Virus record (IMG/VR): IMGVR_UViG_3300042301_002363
Span: 24,098 to 88,097 of that record
Strand: one strand, 5' to 3'
Length of the DNA: 64,000 nucleotides
From: a virus
Part shown: one piece after another, positions 10,501 to 20,772 of the stretch
How the letters are laid out: every line of letters starts with the position of its first letter
Numbering within the stretch: the stretch's first letter is position 1
Notes under the pieces: generated by a model
What the model was told of the DNA's origin: nothing
Seen by the model: the letters and a program-made list of their open reading frames with translations, nothing else
Database searches by the model: none
Made by a program: the position numbers and the translations under genes

Positions 10501-13122
10501 GCGCTCAGAAGCACGCGTTGCTTTCATAGCGTTAAGTGCTACAATACGAATTGCTTCTTCTTGAGCATTATGCATTATGATTGCAGTCATTTGTTCTTTG
10601 GATCCTTTTTCATACATTAAAGGATCTGGTATATTGCGCACCTTTCTGCGTATACCATCAACAGTGTCAGAATATTTTTTAACGTCTTTGGCCATTGCCT
10701 CAGTCATCTCAGCAGCAGAATTATATTTTGTGTCTGAAAGTTTAATTCCAAACGCAGCCTCAAACTCTTCATTACTCATAGTTTTACCCATTTCACGAAG
10801 TGCTTGTTGGAATGTAAGGATAGTACCAGAACGATTAGCTGCAAGCGCAGCACCAAGTACTGAATTATCCTGAGCATTTTGCCATTCATACTGATGACCT
10901 TTTGCTGCTGCTTCTGTTTGTGCTAAAGTTGAATCAACTTGGTTTGTAAAGTTTACAACATTATCTTCAAATTTCTTACCTGACATCTGAGCCATGACAT
11001 CATTTTGTAAATTGATATCACGTTTCAATTGCTCACGCATTTTTACATATGGATTTTCAGCAGGATTATCTTTGTACGCTCTTTCTGTTGCTTTTTCATT
11101 TATGTAACTTGTCATTTTGCCAACAGTGTGAGTAACAGGTCGTATCATAGATCCTGTTAATGCACCTTGTAAAAATGTTCTAAGTCCTTGTTTTGTAAAC
11201 TGCTCATCTAGACCTTTATTAAAAGCTTCGCCCAATGTGTATTTAGTACCATTGTACTGTCCAGCATAATAGTATTTCCAACCAGCTCCAGACATTTCTT
11301 GAAGGTTCTCTTGAATACCTTCAGTAACCTCAAACCTAAGCAAGTCCTTAGCAAAAGCTTTACCTACTTCAAATGCTGCTTGCTTTCTTCCAAAATCTTT
11401 AGCAATCTTTCCTGCTAAACCATACGTACCAAAGAAACCTTTTTCATAAGTCTTGCCAAGAAGCTTAGTTGATTTCCACATTTTATTTACACCAAGTGTT
11501 TTTTCAACACCTTCTTCTAAAATTTCTTTTGTCCATTTATTTGCTCCAATAAAGCGATTGAATAAAGTACCAAATTGCAATCTGTTTGTGACTAGTAACA
11601 GGTTAAGATTTGTATTATAATTTGCACTTGCTGATCTCATTGCAAGATCTTGCATTTTAGTAAAGTCTTCAGCAGATGGATTTTTACCTTCATTATCAGA
11701 ACGATACTGTTCAACCATCATATCTAATGTTGAACCATAAGATGTAACAGCCTCAAAGTTTGCTTCTGTAGAAGACATGTTAAACTCTTGAGCCATACGT
11801 CTCACACCTTGTAATCCAATTCCTGTAAGCTTGCCTGCACTTAATCCACCTTTAGCACCTGCTACAACCTTTTCACCATAGCGTATTCCTGTACCTAGTA
11901 TAGGCGTACCTTTTGCAAAATTAGCAGCAAGTTCTCCAAATGATTTAGATTTGATAATGTTACGCATGTTTAGTGTGTAAATATCAAATACTTCTTTCAT
12001 TGATGAACGTAATGCTTCAGATCCCACCTTACCAGCATTGGTTATATTTTTTGCTTGATTAGCTTTCTGAGTAACCTTACCAGCTGCTGATAATGCGTCA
12101 GTAGATTGGTTAGCAAATTGATATGCCCCCTTACCCATATCAGCAACAAAATCAGTAAATCTAAAAGCAGTAGATTTTAAAGTTTGCCTTAAACCAGTTT
12201 TTGCTCCTGCCATTGCTGCTTCTTTAGCACCAACACGTGCAGCTGTTGCACCAAAAGATACAGCACCACCACCGCCAGTTACAGCTGTTAGCACTGCATC
12301 AGCAACAAGTTCCAATCCTAATCCTGCAAATGTACCTAATGCAAAACCAGCATTACCTACAAACTCAGATACTGAACGTTTACTAAATATATCATCTTCT
12401 TCTTCTGGTGGTACAAACGTATAGTTACGCATTGATTCTTTGTACTCTTCAAAATTGGCATCTATCATTTCACCCTCAGTATACTTGAGTTTGTCCCAGT
12501 CCCAATTCCAAATTGCTTCACCTATCCTTCCATAGGATGCAAAGTAATCTGTAAAAGTATTACCAAATCTTGTGGCAAAACTGTCAAAGCCTTTGCCTAA
12601 TGCGGATCCCCAAGTTTCTGCTTCAATATAACCCTTCTGCTTTTCAGGATTGAAGTAGTTAAACCCTTGAGGATCAAAGTCATCTTGATATCTAAACATA
12701 TCAATATCCTGTCCTGCATACCTTGTCTTAGGTCCTACAATAGGATTGATCTTTTCACTTAAAGTTTTTGGTTGAAATCTTTCTACAAATATCTCATTAG
12801 CATTTGAATCAATTACTTGATTCATTGCACTCATAAAATCACTTGGCTGAGGTGTTGGCTGTGTTGATATATTTGGTTTTGCAGGAGCAGAAGGTTGTCC
12901 AAAATTATTTGCACCATCTCCTGGTCCAGGAGCTACAATGTTATTAATATTAAAGGATGGCGCAGATGCTTCAGACGTAGCTTGTATTTCTGCTGCGCCC
13001 ATATCTAATGCATCTTCTACTGATAAGTTTTGTGACAAACTTGTTTCAGCACCCATGCTTGCTTCAGCATTAGCAGCCATTTCTGCTAATTGCTGTGTTC
13101 CCATTTCTAGTTCCTCTGCCAT
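7543..13122 (-). CDS. Giant crAss-like virion (cargo) protein, 1859 aa
   Basis: The N-terminus (about residues 1-110) is Ala/Pro/Ser-rich and probably disordered. It is followed by an aromatic segment containing YAGQDIDMFRYQDDF and DWDKLKYTEGEMIDANFEEY, which resembles a family conserved in crAss-like phages immediately upstream of the giant polymerase gene. Residues about 262-300 form a Gly/Ala-rich hydrophobic stretch (FVGNAGFALGTFAGLGLEL onward) that could insert into a membrane. The remainder is charged and helical, with probable coiled coils in the C-terminal third and an acidic Glu-rich linker near residues 1365-1400. It begins 2 nt below the stop of the 891-residue gene, so the two are probably translated together. 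I infer an internal virion protein delivered with the DNA. No enzymatic motif was recognised. Confidence 0.8.
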   Translation of the reverse strand: MAEELEMGTQQLAEMAANAEASMGAETSLSQNLSVEDALDMGAAEIQATSEASAPSFNINNIVAPGPGDGANNFGQPSAPAKPNISTQPTPQPSDFMSAMNQVIDSNANEIFVERFQPKTLSEKINPIVGPKTRYAGQDIDMFRYQDDFDPQGFNYFNPEKQKGYIEAETWGSALGKGFDSFATRFGNTFTDYFASYGRIGEAIWNWDWDKLKYTEGEMIDANFEEYKESMRNYTFVPPEEEDDIFSKRSVSEFVGNAGFALGTFAGLGLELVADAVLTAVTGGGGAVSFGATAARVGAKEAAMAGAKTGLRQTLKSTAFRFTDFVADMGKGAYQFANQSTDALSAAGKVTQKANQAKNITNAGKVGSEALRSSMKEVFDIYTLNMRNIIKSKSFGELAANFAKGTPILGTGIRYGEKVVAGAKGGLSAGKLTGIGLQGVRRMAQEFNMSSTEANFEAVTSYGSTLDMMVEQYRSDNEGKNPSAEDFTKMQDLAMRSASANYNTNLNLLLVTNRLQFGTLFNRFIGANKWTKEILEEGVEKTLGVNKMWKSTKLLGKTYEKGFFGTYGLAGKIAKDFGRKQAAFEVGKAFAKDLLRFEVTEGIQENLQEMSGAGWKYYYAGQYNGTKYTLGEAFNKGLDEQFTKQGLRTFLQGALTGSMIRPVTHTVGKMTSYINEKATERAYKDNPAENPYVKMREQLKRDINLQNDVMAQMSGKKFEDNVVNFTNQVDSTLAQTEAAAKGHQYEWQNAQDNSVLGAALAANRSGTILTFQQALREMGKTMSNEEFEAAFGIKLSDTKYNSAAEMTEAMAKDVKKYSDTVDGIRRKVRNIPDPLMYEKGSKEQMTAIIMHNAQEEAIRIVALNAMKATRASERAQKVSQDLLAIPGMSNSSEYALRVLANPENFKAESGNMLADIKLLEESLESTEMTPAQKEQVQAKIKDKKRLLELYDKWMEFWDDRDTIAMRQDSETGEVVEQKEKIYNTFVGVPINSIKYYDENGNLIDENTTVYSLDHKDIAETFREFINLRNKEFGISDKLSEQSLRDALDKVVDFMRLDQDSKDYTQAMDLLFNPEYYRQTLTNIQDGRFKYEILEFVDNLNNRLRDIILSVATNSDLEDVVEKLQLAAKLYEELSTAVTSSDYYKNLVLVSIDENTGLQNAKFAQENIKKLNDLISDKIAEMLDSYATQDVTGDINDMQYEEFQKTKKVPRYTLALIARRIAQKVQLTDRQSEVYNANKDEVDSIVSTLNFDENANGGVEDGSKVTLAKEALVNSGEFEMAQLDAMPENEVLNLAMERNLITNDDVIEHFNNTPIEVISDTVYENFKQNQQVDDITLESIARRDLEGIDLTPREVEIMTAKAAEISDIQSIIEDERLRSEEENAPVQEAQEEEVPQVFEQPEGTLDETKDPLDNPVSQSTIDAADAAAQAQLEILEKLNGTGKDGTNKAENEQEPFVVEGDPEEGYDVVSRNGITLTDEKIESEDKANDLANELNNARTDIDWTRLHLGDLTAFEDPTYKVDQMVRRGQISLRAYNKANETTIQTLEEYYKIPQGKRNLDDIKESILTGVPLDKIKQKRKKAARQEQEQLNLFEDTTSGFVGGPALPMQSVQDLFDRLESMSAQTSAVDVVLNLNVESTTKNGNERLINDDTSIKMGDESQELNKLKRYGKTNYYINNGVLGVIIEGKDLFGRDGGSTKVNVKVPEGFDETVFAKLVAEIKYPNSTTPAETERVLNEIRDAIQKSITTNKPVIDKRTQSRIESLEFVINDYETAIIPDYQQERKDLVSQRNLASNPALVEKLNTLIAEYDDAIEKATQTVEDTRRELAKISEKIGKFVKEDTVSEESILDQLRKINSCFK

Positions 13123-13124
13123 TA

Positions 13125-15800
13125 TTATTCTATTGTAGGATATTGTAATAAATCTTGCGTACTAAACTGTTCTTCCCAAATTGACGTTGCGTTTTGGAAG
13201 TTGGTCCATGTTGTATTAACCATTTCAGATATTTGCATAAACTGAGAAGGATCATTTGGATCAACTTGAAAGAATCTACTTGTACCTTCTTTTACACCTT
13301 TCTGTGGATTTAACATTGTAAAGTCAATATTTACACCATACTGTCCATTATTATTTCTTACGCCTGCTGCAGTAAAATCAAACCCAGTTGCTGTCATACT
13401 TGCTGGAGCTTGAACTCTTGCCATTGGATTTCTAGAAAAGTCTTCCATGATACCATAAGAATCAGCAACAATAGAGTTATTAGGAAGATAATTTTTAAAA
13501 CGTGTTAGTGGACTATTCTGTATATATGAGTATGGTAATTTTACACGTATTGTTTCACCTGCTTGCAGTTTCATAGATTTTGCTTCACCGCTATCTGGAT
13601 TAACTTTTAAATCTACATAAACACTTTTACCACCAGGATCAAAACTTGCCAAGAAACTTTCACCAAATAATTTTACTTGACTAGCATAAGGCAAATTACC
13701 AATAAGTGATGGATCAATCTTTTCACCATTTGATCTTGTAATAACAATGTTTTTATCTGCTTTATTAAAAAACTGATACAACTCTTCTGGTTGAGGTTTG
13801 GTCATGCTATATGTTGAACCTATAGGATTTGCACGACTACTAAACTCAGAACCAACAACTGTGCTTAAATGTTTACGCTTTGCTTCTGACAAACCAGATA
13901 AGTCAAATATAGGAGTACCATCAGCAAGTCGCGATACAATTTTAGCACCTGCGTAATCTGATTTAACTTTTCCTGATCTAAAATCATATACTTTAGATGC
14001 TACTTCTCTATAACTTTTATCAAGTTCTTTTTGTTCTTGCAATATACCTTTCATTGATGTAATTGTACCTTCAAAGGATTGAGCATATTTTCTACCTTCA
14101 GACTGTTTACCATTATCTGAATACCATTGTAAAACTTCAGTTGCTTTATTATAAGTATTTGATGCAAGAGTTTGTATTAAAGCATTAGCACTTGACGCAT
14201 TATTGACCTCAATACCACGTCTGTAACCTACAAGACTTCCATATTCTTTTAATAATTGTGTATCTTGTGCAGTTAGTTTTGCGCCATTACCTTGAGCAAT
14301 TCCTTGAACTTTTGATAGCACTTGATAATATTTAGAATGGTCTCTATTTTTGCCAATAACCATATTCATTAAACCATTCTGTGCACCAAATGCATTATTA
14401 AATAGTTCAGTTTTATTTTTAGAATTTGCTGTTCCAAGAACGTCTACACCTGTACTACCTGTACCAACATAATCACCAACATAAGTTTCAGTAGGAAGTT
14501 TGCCTTCTGCTTTGAGTTTCATCATTTCAATCTCATTGGCATTTTGCATTTTCGCAATTTCCATTTGTTGGTTTTGTTGAAAATGTCTTTCGTTTTGTGC
14601 AAGAGTAGCAGCATGTCTTGCATTGGCTGCAGCTCTATCAAAATCAGCAATTACTTTTTGATCTGGCTTTACATCCACCTCAGCAGTAGCTTGAGCAGTA
14701 CTCACACCCCATACTGTAGCAGCGTTTTTCTTAGCTTGTCCAGAAAGTATTCCATACAAATTAGAGACAGTATAATTTTCAGGATCCTCTTCTATTTTTT
14801 TGATTTCGCCTTCTGATTGAGTTTTAGATGAATTTAAATCATAACGTAATTGCAAAAGTTTTTCATACTTTTGAAGCACATCTGCTCTACCAGATGGAAT
14901 ACCTTGAGGATACAAATCTTTTATTGTCTGAATTTGTTGTTCAACACTTGTTAAATTGGTAGCAGTTTCTTCAACGTCAACCTGCTGAGACTTCATGTAA
15001 TCAGCAGACAAACTTTTTGCAACTTGTTGCGTAGCTTGCTCTCTTGATACTCCTTGACTTATTAAGTCACGTATTTGATTTTCAGCTGTCACACGTCCAA
15101 TAACTCCAAACTGTCTATCAAAACGATTACCCATAGTCATTGCAGCCCAGTTACTAAAAGGAACTTCAGCATACTTACCATTGGTATATGTCATTATATA
15201 TCCTTTTCCATCAGGATTAGCAAACTTTACTTGAAGTTTTGCTTCTTTTGCTGCACCTGATAAATATTCATTGATATCTTCAAATGGTGTAAAGTCACGT
15301 GGTTGTACAGATGTTATAGATCCATCGCCACGTTTTGCCTGACGCAAGTCATCTTCAGCAAACATCAAGTCAAGTTTTGCATAGTCACTATATTGAGCGC
15401 GCACTTTTGCGTCAGTACTATTTTTATAACTATCCATTAATGCTTTTTGATTACCCTCATACTTAGTAAAGTACATATCATACGCAATCTCTTTGTCATC
15501 TGTAATTGGATCCAACAATGATTGTGCACGCATAACATTTGATGGATCAGATAAATCTAATGCAGAAACATTACGAAGACTTCCTTGAATTTTTTCAAAC
15601 ATGTCTTGTCTAAATTTCTGATTGTCACCATTTGTCAGTGGACTATTTAATACAGAATTGTATAAACTCTTAACTTGATTAAATCCTTTATCAAAACGTG
15701 CTTGAGTCACACCATAAACCTGAGATAAAAAAGACCAATCAGGAGACCATGGTTTTATCTCTGCTATTGGGTTTGCATCACCTGGAACAAAATTTGCCAT
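13125..15800 (-). CDS. Large crAss-like virion protein, 891 aa
   Basis: It starts MANFVPGDANPIAEIKPW at an ATG 10 nt below the 1652-residue gene. The N-terminal half is helical; residues about 370-430 form a long amphipathic, Gln/Ala/Met-rich helix (AANARHAATLAQNE onward) likely to be a coiled coil. The C-terminal 250 residues look beta-rich with many Asn, Gly and Ser. The N-terminal pattern (PDWSFLSQVYGVTQARFDKG) is one I associate with structural proteins of crAss-like and other Bacteroidota phages. No catalytic residues or Cys motifs are evident. It lies between two other giant virion genes in a tightly packed block, so the most economical reading is a structural or ejected cargo protein. 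The exact role is unknown. Confidence 0.75.
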   Translation of the reverse strand: MANFVPGDANPIAEIKPWSPDWSFLSQVYGVTQARFDKGFNQVKSLYNSVLNSPLTNGDNQKFRQDMFEKIQGSLRNVSALDLSDPSNVMRAQSLLDPITDDKEIAYDMYFTKYEGNQKALMDSYKNSTDAKVRAQYSDYAKLDLMFAEDDLRQAKRGDGSITSVQPRDFTPFEDINEYLSGAAKEAKLQVKFANPDGKGYIMTYTNGKYAEVPFSNWAAMTMGNRFDRQFGVIGRVTAENQIRDLISQGVSREQATQQVAKSLSADYMKSQQVDVEETATNLTSVEQQIQTIKDLYPQGIPSGRADVLQKYEKLLQLRYDLNSSKTQSEGEIKKIEEDPENYTVSNLYGILSGQAKKNAATVWGVSTAQATAEVDVKPDQKVIADFDRAAANARHAATLAQNERHFQQNQQMEIAKMQNANEIEMMKLKAEGKLPTETYVGDYVGTGSTGVDVLGTANSKNKTELFNNAFGAQNGLMNMVIGKNRDHSKYYQVLSKVQGIAQGNGAKLTAQDTQLLKEYGSLVGYRRGIEVNNASSANALIQTLASNTYNKATEVLQWYSDNGKQSEGRKYAQSFEGTITSMKGILQEQKELDKSYREVASKVYDFRSGKVKSDYAGAKIVSRLADGTPIFDLSGLSEAKRKHLSTVVGSEFSSRANPIGSTYSMTKPQPEELYQFFNKADKNIVITRSNGEKIDPSLIGNLPYASQVKLFGESFLASFDPGGKSVYVDLKVNPDSGEAKSMKLQAGETIRVKLPYSYIQNSPLTRFKNYLPNNSIVADSYGIMEDFSRNPMARVQAPASMTATGFDFTAAGVRNNNGQYGVNIDFTMLNPQKGVKEGTSRFFQVDPNDPSQFMQISEMVNTTWTNFQNATSIWEEQFSTQDLLQYPTIE

Positions 15801-15810
15801 AACCTTTTAA

Positions 15811-18800
15811 TTAATAATTATCATCAAAAAACATACCTCCAAATTCCATAGCGCCTGGTGCTGTATACATTGTTCCCCCAAACCTTTGAATAAAGTTTTG
15901 ACCGTACATTTGTTGTTGTGTTTTTGTTTGTGCATTTGCTTTATTTAAATTCTGAGAAATACAAGCCTTTTGCATATTAGACGCATACTCTTCTTTAGCA
16001 TCTTGATCCATTGTTGTATCATTTTTAACTTGGGCCATTGCATCAGAATATGCTTTTGAACAATCTGCTTGTGTTGCTGCTGCACCTGAAGAGACTGAGG
16101 TATCAACAGATGATAATGGATCTTTACCATAACCTGACCATGCAAATGTAGGTTGAAGACGTTGTGCATGCCATGCATTTGGATACATAACTCTTAAAGC
16201 ATTATCTTTTTGTACATTGCCAAATCCTTGACCAAAAAGCATTGCACCTTGTGCATCTTTCTTATTACGTTGTGCAGCTAATTCCTCTTGATATGTTGCA
16301 CCTTCTGTATCAAACTTACCACGTAATAATGTGTTTTTGTAATCAACATCAGTATTAAGTTGACCAATTGTTTGAAGATATGGATTAACAATCTTAGTTG
16401 TGTTGCCTTCTTCAACATCAGCAATGTCTCTTGACAATTGTTCATACCCTTGATTTGCACCTGCAGCAAATGCTGTTTGTGCATCCATAGTATTCATTGC
16501 CAAATCCTGACTTTGTTTTACCAATCCTGTAGTACCAGCAATTCTAGTAATAGGATTAATTGTATCATATCCACTATAGGCAGCATTCATCTGTCTTAAC
16601 ACAGGTGGTGTGTTAGGAATTATTTGACGCTCATTAGCCATATAGTTTACAATGTCTGGAGCAAACCATGTTTGAGGCTGAGGTATACCACCTGGAGGTT
16701 TTTTAGGTGGTGGAGGTGTGCCACAATTTTTAGTTGCGTCATCAGCAGTTTCATACTGAGTAGCTTTAGTAACAGTTTTACCATTCACCTCACCACTTGG
16801 CGCAACAGGTTGTTCACCTTCTTTGTAAGAAACTGTTTTAGTTTCTTTTGTACCATCAGAATACTCAACACAGTAATATGTGCTTTTTTCACCTGGAACT
16901 TCTGGTGGTGGCGGTGGTTTAAGGTTATAACCAAGTCTTTCCTCTAACGTTGTGTTAGTACTAAATCTATCAATACCAGATACTTTACCTTGAATGCCAA
17001 ATACAGTTTCATCAGCTACACCAGTTTGTTGATGACTAGCTAATCCTTGAAAGTCTGGGTTATTCATAAGAGCACGTCTATAAGAAATATATGTACCCTG
17101 TCCTAGTTCATTTTTAGAAAAATCAATATCACTAAGGTTTACCTTGCCATCTTTTGACTGATTATCTTTAATGATTTGTCTGGCTTCTGCGTTTACGTAA
17201 TTACCTTGATAGTCACCATGAGTAGCATCTGATTTTACAGCAACATTCTGGCCAGCTACAAAGTTAGGATCTGACCATGGACCTGTCCCTGATGTTCTAT
17301 CCCCATAACCAAACGCTGCCATTCTTGCATTGTTTTCTTCAAATTGCATCATTGTATTAATGATTGCTTCAGGATTTTGTGCAAGTGCTTTTACATCTGT
17401 GCCATATAAGTCTGAAAACTTCTTTCTTGTATCTTTTTCTTTACCAGTATACATTCGCAGTTCTGGATCTGCAACATCTGCTTGATACTGACCTACAATT
17501 GCATCTCTAAATTTACTATTTAATCGTATTTGATTATTTGCATTTTTAAAGTCAATGTATGCTTGTGTATTACCATTCCATCTTGAGTCAACTTCCTTTT
17601 TCTCAGAAGCATTAAGATTATCTGCTGTTATCCAATCATAAGAACTACGAGTTATTTCTGCACCTGCAGGAATAGATTCTTTAGTTGTATTGTTTCTTCT
17701 AAGAATAATATTACCAGTTGCTTGGTCTTCTAAAACCTGAACTTCAGTATCACCACTTTTACTTTTGTAAGTTAATGTATACGCATTCATTGGTTTACCA
17801 CCATTTCTATTTGGATCAGTTACAACTTTTACTTCACTCTTAACTGGATCTCCTGAACCTGATACTGTCCCAGCATTATTGTATTTAGGTAAAACAGAAC
17901 CTCCTCTGTCATAACGCAGTTTACCATTTTCATTAATAAGACCACCATACTTAAAGACTTTATCTCCAATGGTTATATTAGAACCAAGTGTTGGCATTGT
18001 ACCACCAAATTTCATACCCCCAGAAGATCCAAAAATATTATCAAGATCCTGATCTGTAAATCCACCTTCATATTTTGGTTTTGAAGGTGCTGGTTGTGAT
18101 TGTTTTCCTACTGGAGTTACAGTGCCAGGTTTTTGTTCTGTATTCTTTTTTACAGGAATTACAGTTTGTGGATTAATTTTATTTTCTTGCTCTAGCATTT
18201 GAATAGCATCCATTGGTGCTTTGGCTGCAGGAAGTGCAACTTTCTTACCTTCTTTTGTAGAAGCTGCTACATTCAATGCGTCAACCCAAACTTGGTTTGA
18301 TACTTCTAATTGAGCACCATCTTGTGTTTCTTCAAACCAAACCATTTGACCATCAATATTTTTACCCATTGTAAATATTGAGTTTGGCGCAGCTTTAAGT
18401 TTATATGGTTGAGCATAACCTTTTGAATCTTTTGCACTGTTAGATGGATTTTGTACTTGACTTATTGCTCTAACATTGTCAGCTATTTCTGGTGCATTAT
18501 AATTTAAAAAACCTTGTCTTTCATTTGTATGTGTCAACCCTTTATTACCCAAAGGTGCAATTGTTGCAACAGTAGTACCTTTTATTTTGTCATGACCTTT
18601 TGTAATTTCATCATATATTTCAAAATAAGTTTTGTATCTAGGTCCACCAAACCATGAATCAGTTCCCTCAACAACATCATTTTGATCAAGATTCATTCCT
18701 AGTATTTCTGTTTCGTTAAACAAAAAGTCAGTAGGATAACCATAACGATACATTACCTCCTCATCTTGAATTACGTTTCCTATACCTGGTCCAGGTAGCC

Positions 18801-20769
18801 AACTGTTTTCTGCTTCAAACTTTGAAGAGTTTACATTTTTTTTCCAACTTTTATGACCTGGGCTTTCTAAGTATTCCTTATAGCGTTTGTATTTAGCAGA
18901 AAGATCAGCATACTGTTTTTTAGTTTTTACATCTACTGCTTCTCTAGCTTTTTTATCAAAATCAGCTATCAAATCATCTGCTTTTGACAGCATTGTTTCT
19001 GTTTGATAATACTTTTGTATTTTAGTTTTTTCCTTTTCATTTAAAATTTTATAAGCTTGCTCATACAATATGTCATACATATCATCAACCTTATCTTGAT
19101 CTGTAAAAGGCAACCAACCTAAACTCCAATCTACATCAATGTTTTTTATATCATCAGCTGCAGCTATCATTTGCTGAGGGTCATTTGACAAAAGTGCTTT
19201 GTAAAATGTATCCCCTGCTACAAATTGACCTGAACCAGAGTTCATATATTCTTTAAGAGCATCTTTGCTACCAAATCCTGGGATAGTATTTCCTAATGCT
19301 TTTTCTTTTTGATACTTATCAGCATAACTTTCAAAACCTTCTGCTTTAGCTTCCTCTTCTCTTTTTGCTTTTGCTTTTTGCTCACTTGAAAGTGTGCCAT
19401 ACTTTTTATCTGTGTCATACACAAGATCCTCTTCTGCTTGACGTTCATCTGTAAACTTGCCAGTAGCAGGATCTAATCCCAAAAAGTATTTATTAAGATC
19501 TTTCAGTAACGCTTGTTCTTCAGTTGTTGCATTGCCTTCTAATACCTTTTTTGTGAGTGTACCTGCTTGGCTTGCTTTTTCGTAGTAACCTTCTTTTTTG
19601 CGTTTTTCTTCAATAAGTCTTGTTTGTTCTGCTTTTGACTTTTCATATGCAGTAGGACCATTGTCAATTATCTTAAAAGATTTGTCAAAAAGTTCTTGAG
19701 CTTTTTGATCTGCTGCAGTAGGTTTTTTCTTAGGCGCTGCTGTTACTGGTGGAGATTGCCATTGTTGAGCATTACTTTGAAATGCTTCGTATGGTATATT
19801 ATAAATTTGTTTTACATTTTTAAAAGTAGGAGTGACACATTCTCCAATAGATGAATTATAAACATAACCAGGTTTACATGCAGCTGGTGCATAACTATTA
19901 CCATAAACAGTTCTGTTTAACATGTCAAACCATGATTCACCACCTTCAGGAAATTTAGGTTTCATACTTCCACCATATCTTCCTTGCATTTGATTAGCAA
20001 TATCTTCAGGTGCTACAGCAGGACCTTCAGGTAACATACCTTGCATTGCATCCTCATCTTCTGACATAGGTATTCCCTGTCCTTCCATTGGAGGCATCAT
20101 TCCTTGTTGTGGCATTCCCATACCTTGCTGAGGTTCCTGTGGCGCAAACTGTTGTGCCATTTGATTAGGGTCAATACCCATTGTGGAAAGAACCTCTTCA
20201 GCAATAGCAGGAATTCCATCAGGAAATCCTTTCATTGATTCTTGAATGAAAGCAAGTAAACCAAGTTTCTGTTTGTTCTTTTTAAGCATTTCAGCTGCAG
20301 AACGTTTTGCTAATGGATCTGAAGTTTCATCTTTTAAAATCTCAACATACATGTTGATATCATATTTCCTAGAAATTTCAGCAGGTGTGTATCCTTGTTT
20401 TCTTGGAGGAAGATTAAATATTTTTTCAATTACTTCTGGATCTTTTATTGTAAGATTCTTTGTGTCTGAGTAAATAAATGAACCTTCAGGTATATTGACA
20501 GGTACGCCACCTTCAGTATGTCTTTTTCCTTTAAAGTGCATAAGCTCCATAGTGCCATCTTTATTGACATCGCCAATAACAGATTCACCACCTTCAACTT
20601 CTATATTTGCTTGATCTCTTGGAATAGCACCCATTGTATCATTTACAGAAACAGATTCAGGAGACGTTTGCATTCCTCTTGAATTTCTAACAAGACCATA
20701 TCCATCTTGTTGTCCTGTGCTTTTATATGTTCCACCTTCTGGAGATGTTTTTATGCGTACCTTAAACAT
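15811..20769 (-). CDS. Giant virion protein with GG-motifs, 1652 aa
   Basis: The N-terminal 230 residues carry a pattern I recognise from Bacteroidota phage virion proteins: GKRHTEGGVPVNIPEGSFIY, then GYTPAEISRKYDINMY, then KGFPDGIP. Next comes a Met/Gln/Pro-rich linker, a Cys pair in CKPGYVYNSSIGEC near residue 296, a Lys/Glu-rich coiled-coil region (about 340-640), a central region with KFGGT and KYGGL (about 920-950), and Pro-rich linkers (KPPPPPEVPG near 1285; TPPPPKKPPGG near 1365). It ends with RFGGT and EFGGM close to the C-terminus. A promoter match, a 26-codon leader ORF and a hairpin precede it. The role is inferred to be virion cargo or tail-associated; no enzyme motif is recognised. 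The domain boundaries are rough. Confidence 0.8.
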   Translation of the reverse strand: MFKVRIKTSPEGGTYKSTGQQDGYGLVRNSRGMQTSPESVSVNDTMGAIPRDQANIEVEGGESVIGDVNKDGTMELMHFKGKRHTEGGVPVNIPEGSFIYSDTKNLTIKDPEVIEKIFNLPPRKQGYTPAEISRKYDINMYVEILKDETSDPLAKRSAAEMLKKNKQKLGLLAFIQESMKGFPDGIPAIAEEVLSTMGIDPNQMAQQFAPQEPQQGMGMPQQGMMPPMEGQGIPMSEDEDAMQGMLPEGPAVAPEDIANQMQGRYGGSMKPKFPEGGESWFDMLNRTVYGNSYAPAACKPGYVYNSSIGECVTPTFKNVKQIYNIPYEAFQSNAQQWQSPPVTAAPKKKPTAADQKAQELFDKSFKIIDNGPTAYEKSKAEQTRLIEEKRKKEGYYEKASQAGTLTKKVLEGNATTEEQALLKDLNKYFLGLDPATGKFTDERQAEEDLVYDTDKKYGTLSSEQKAKAKREEEAKAEGFESYADKYQKEKALGNTIPGFGSKDALKEYMNSGSGQFVAGDTFYKALLSNDPQQMIAAADDIKNIDVDWSLGWLPFTDQDKVDDMYDILYEQAYKILNEKEKTKIQKYYQTETMLSKADDLIADFDKKAREAVDVKTKKQYADLSAKYKRYKEYLESPGHKSWKKNVNSSKFEAENSWLPGPGIGNVIQDEEVMYRYGYPTDFLFNETEILGMNLDQNDVVEGTDSWFGGPRYKTYFEIYDEITKGHDKIKGTTVATIAPLGNKGLTHTNERQGFLNYNAPEIADNVRAISQVQNPSNSAKDSKGYAQPYKLKAAPNSIFTMGKNIDGQMVWFEETQDGAQLEVSNQVWVDALNVAASTKEGKKVALPAAKAPMDAIQMLEQENKINPQTVIPVKKNTEQKPGTVTPVGKQSQPAPSKPKYEGGFTDQDLDNIFGSSGGMKFGGTMPTLGSNITIGDKVFKYGGLINENGKLRYDRGGSVLPKYNNAGTVSGSGDPVKSEVKVVTDPNRNGGKPMNAYTLTYKSKSGDTEVQVLEDQATGNIILRRNNTTKESIPAGAEITRSSYDWITADNLNASEKKEVDSRWNGNTQAYIDFKNANNQIRLNSKFRDAIVGQYQADVADPELRMYTGKEKDTRKKFSDLYGTDVKALAQNPEAIINTMMQFEENNARMAAFGYGDRTSGTGPWSDPNFVAGQNVAVKSDATHGDYQGNYVNAEARQIIKDNQSKDGKVNLSDIDFSKNELGQGTYISYRRALMNNPDFQGLASHQQTGVADETVFGIQGKVSGIDRFSTNTTLEERLGYNLKPPPPPEVPGEKSTYYCVEYSDGTKETKTVSYKEGEQPVAPSGEVNGKTVTKATQYETADDATKNCGTPPPPKKPPGGIPQPQTWFAPDIVNYMANERQIIPNTPPVLRQMNAAYSGYDTINPITRIAGTTGLVKQSQDLAMNTMDAQTAFAAGANQGYEQLSRDIADVEEGNTTKIVNPYLQTIGQLNTDVDYKNTLLRGKFDTEGATYQEELAAQRNKKDAQGAMLFGQGFGNVQKDNALRVMYPNAWHAQRLQPTFAWSGYGKDPLSSVDTSVSSGAAATQADCSKAYSDAMAQVKNDTTMDQDAKEEYASNMQKACISQNLNKANAQTKTQQQMYGQNFIQRFGGTMYTAPGAMEFGGMFFDDNY

Positions 20770-20772
20770 ATT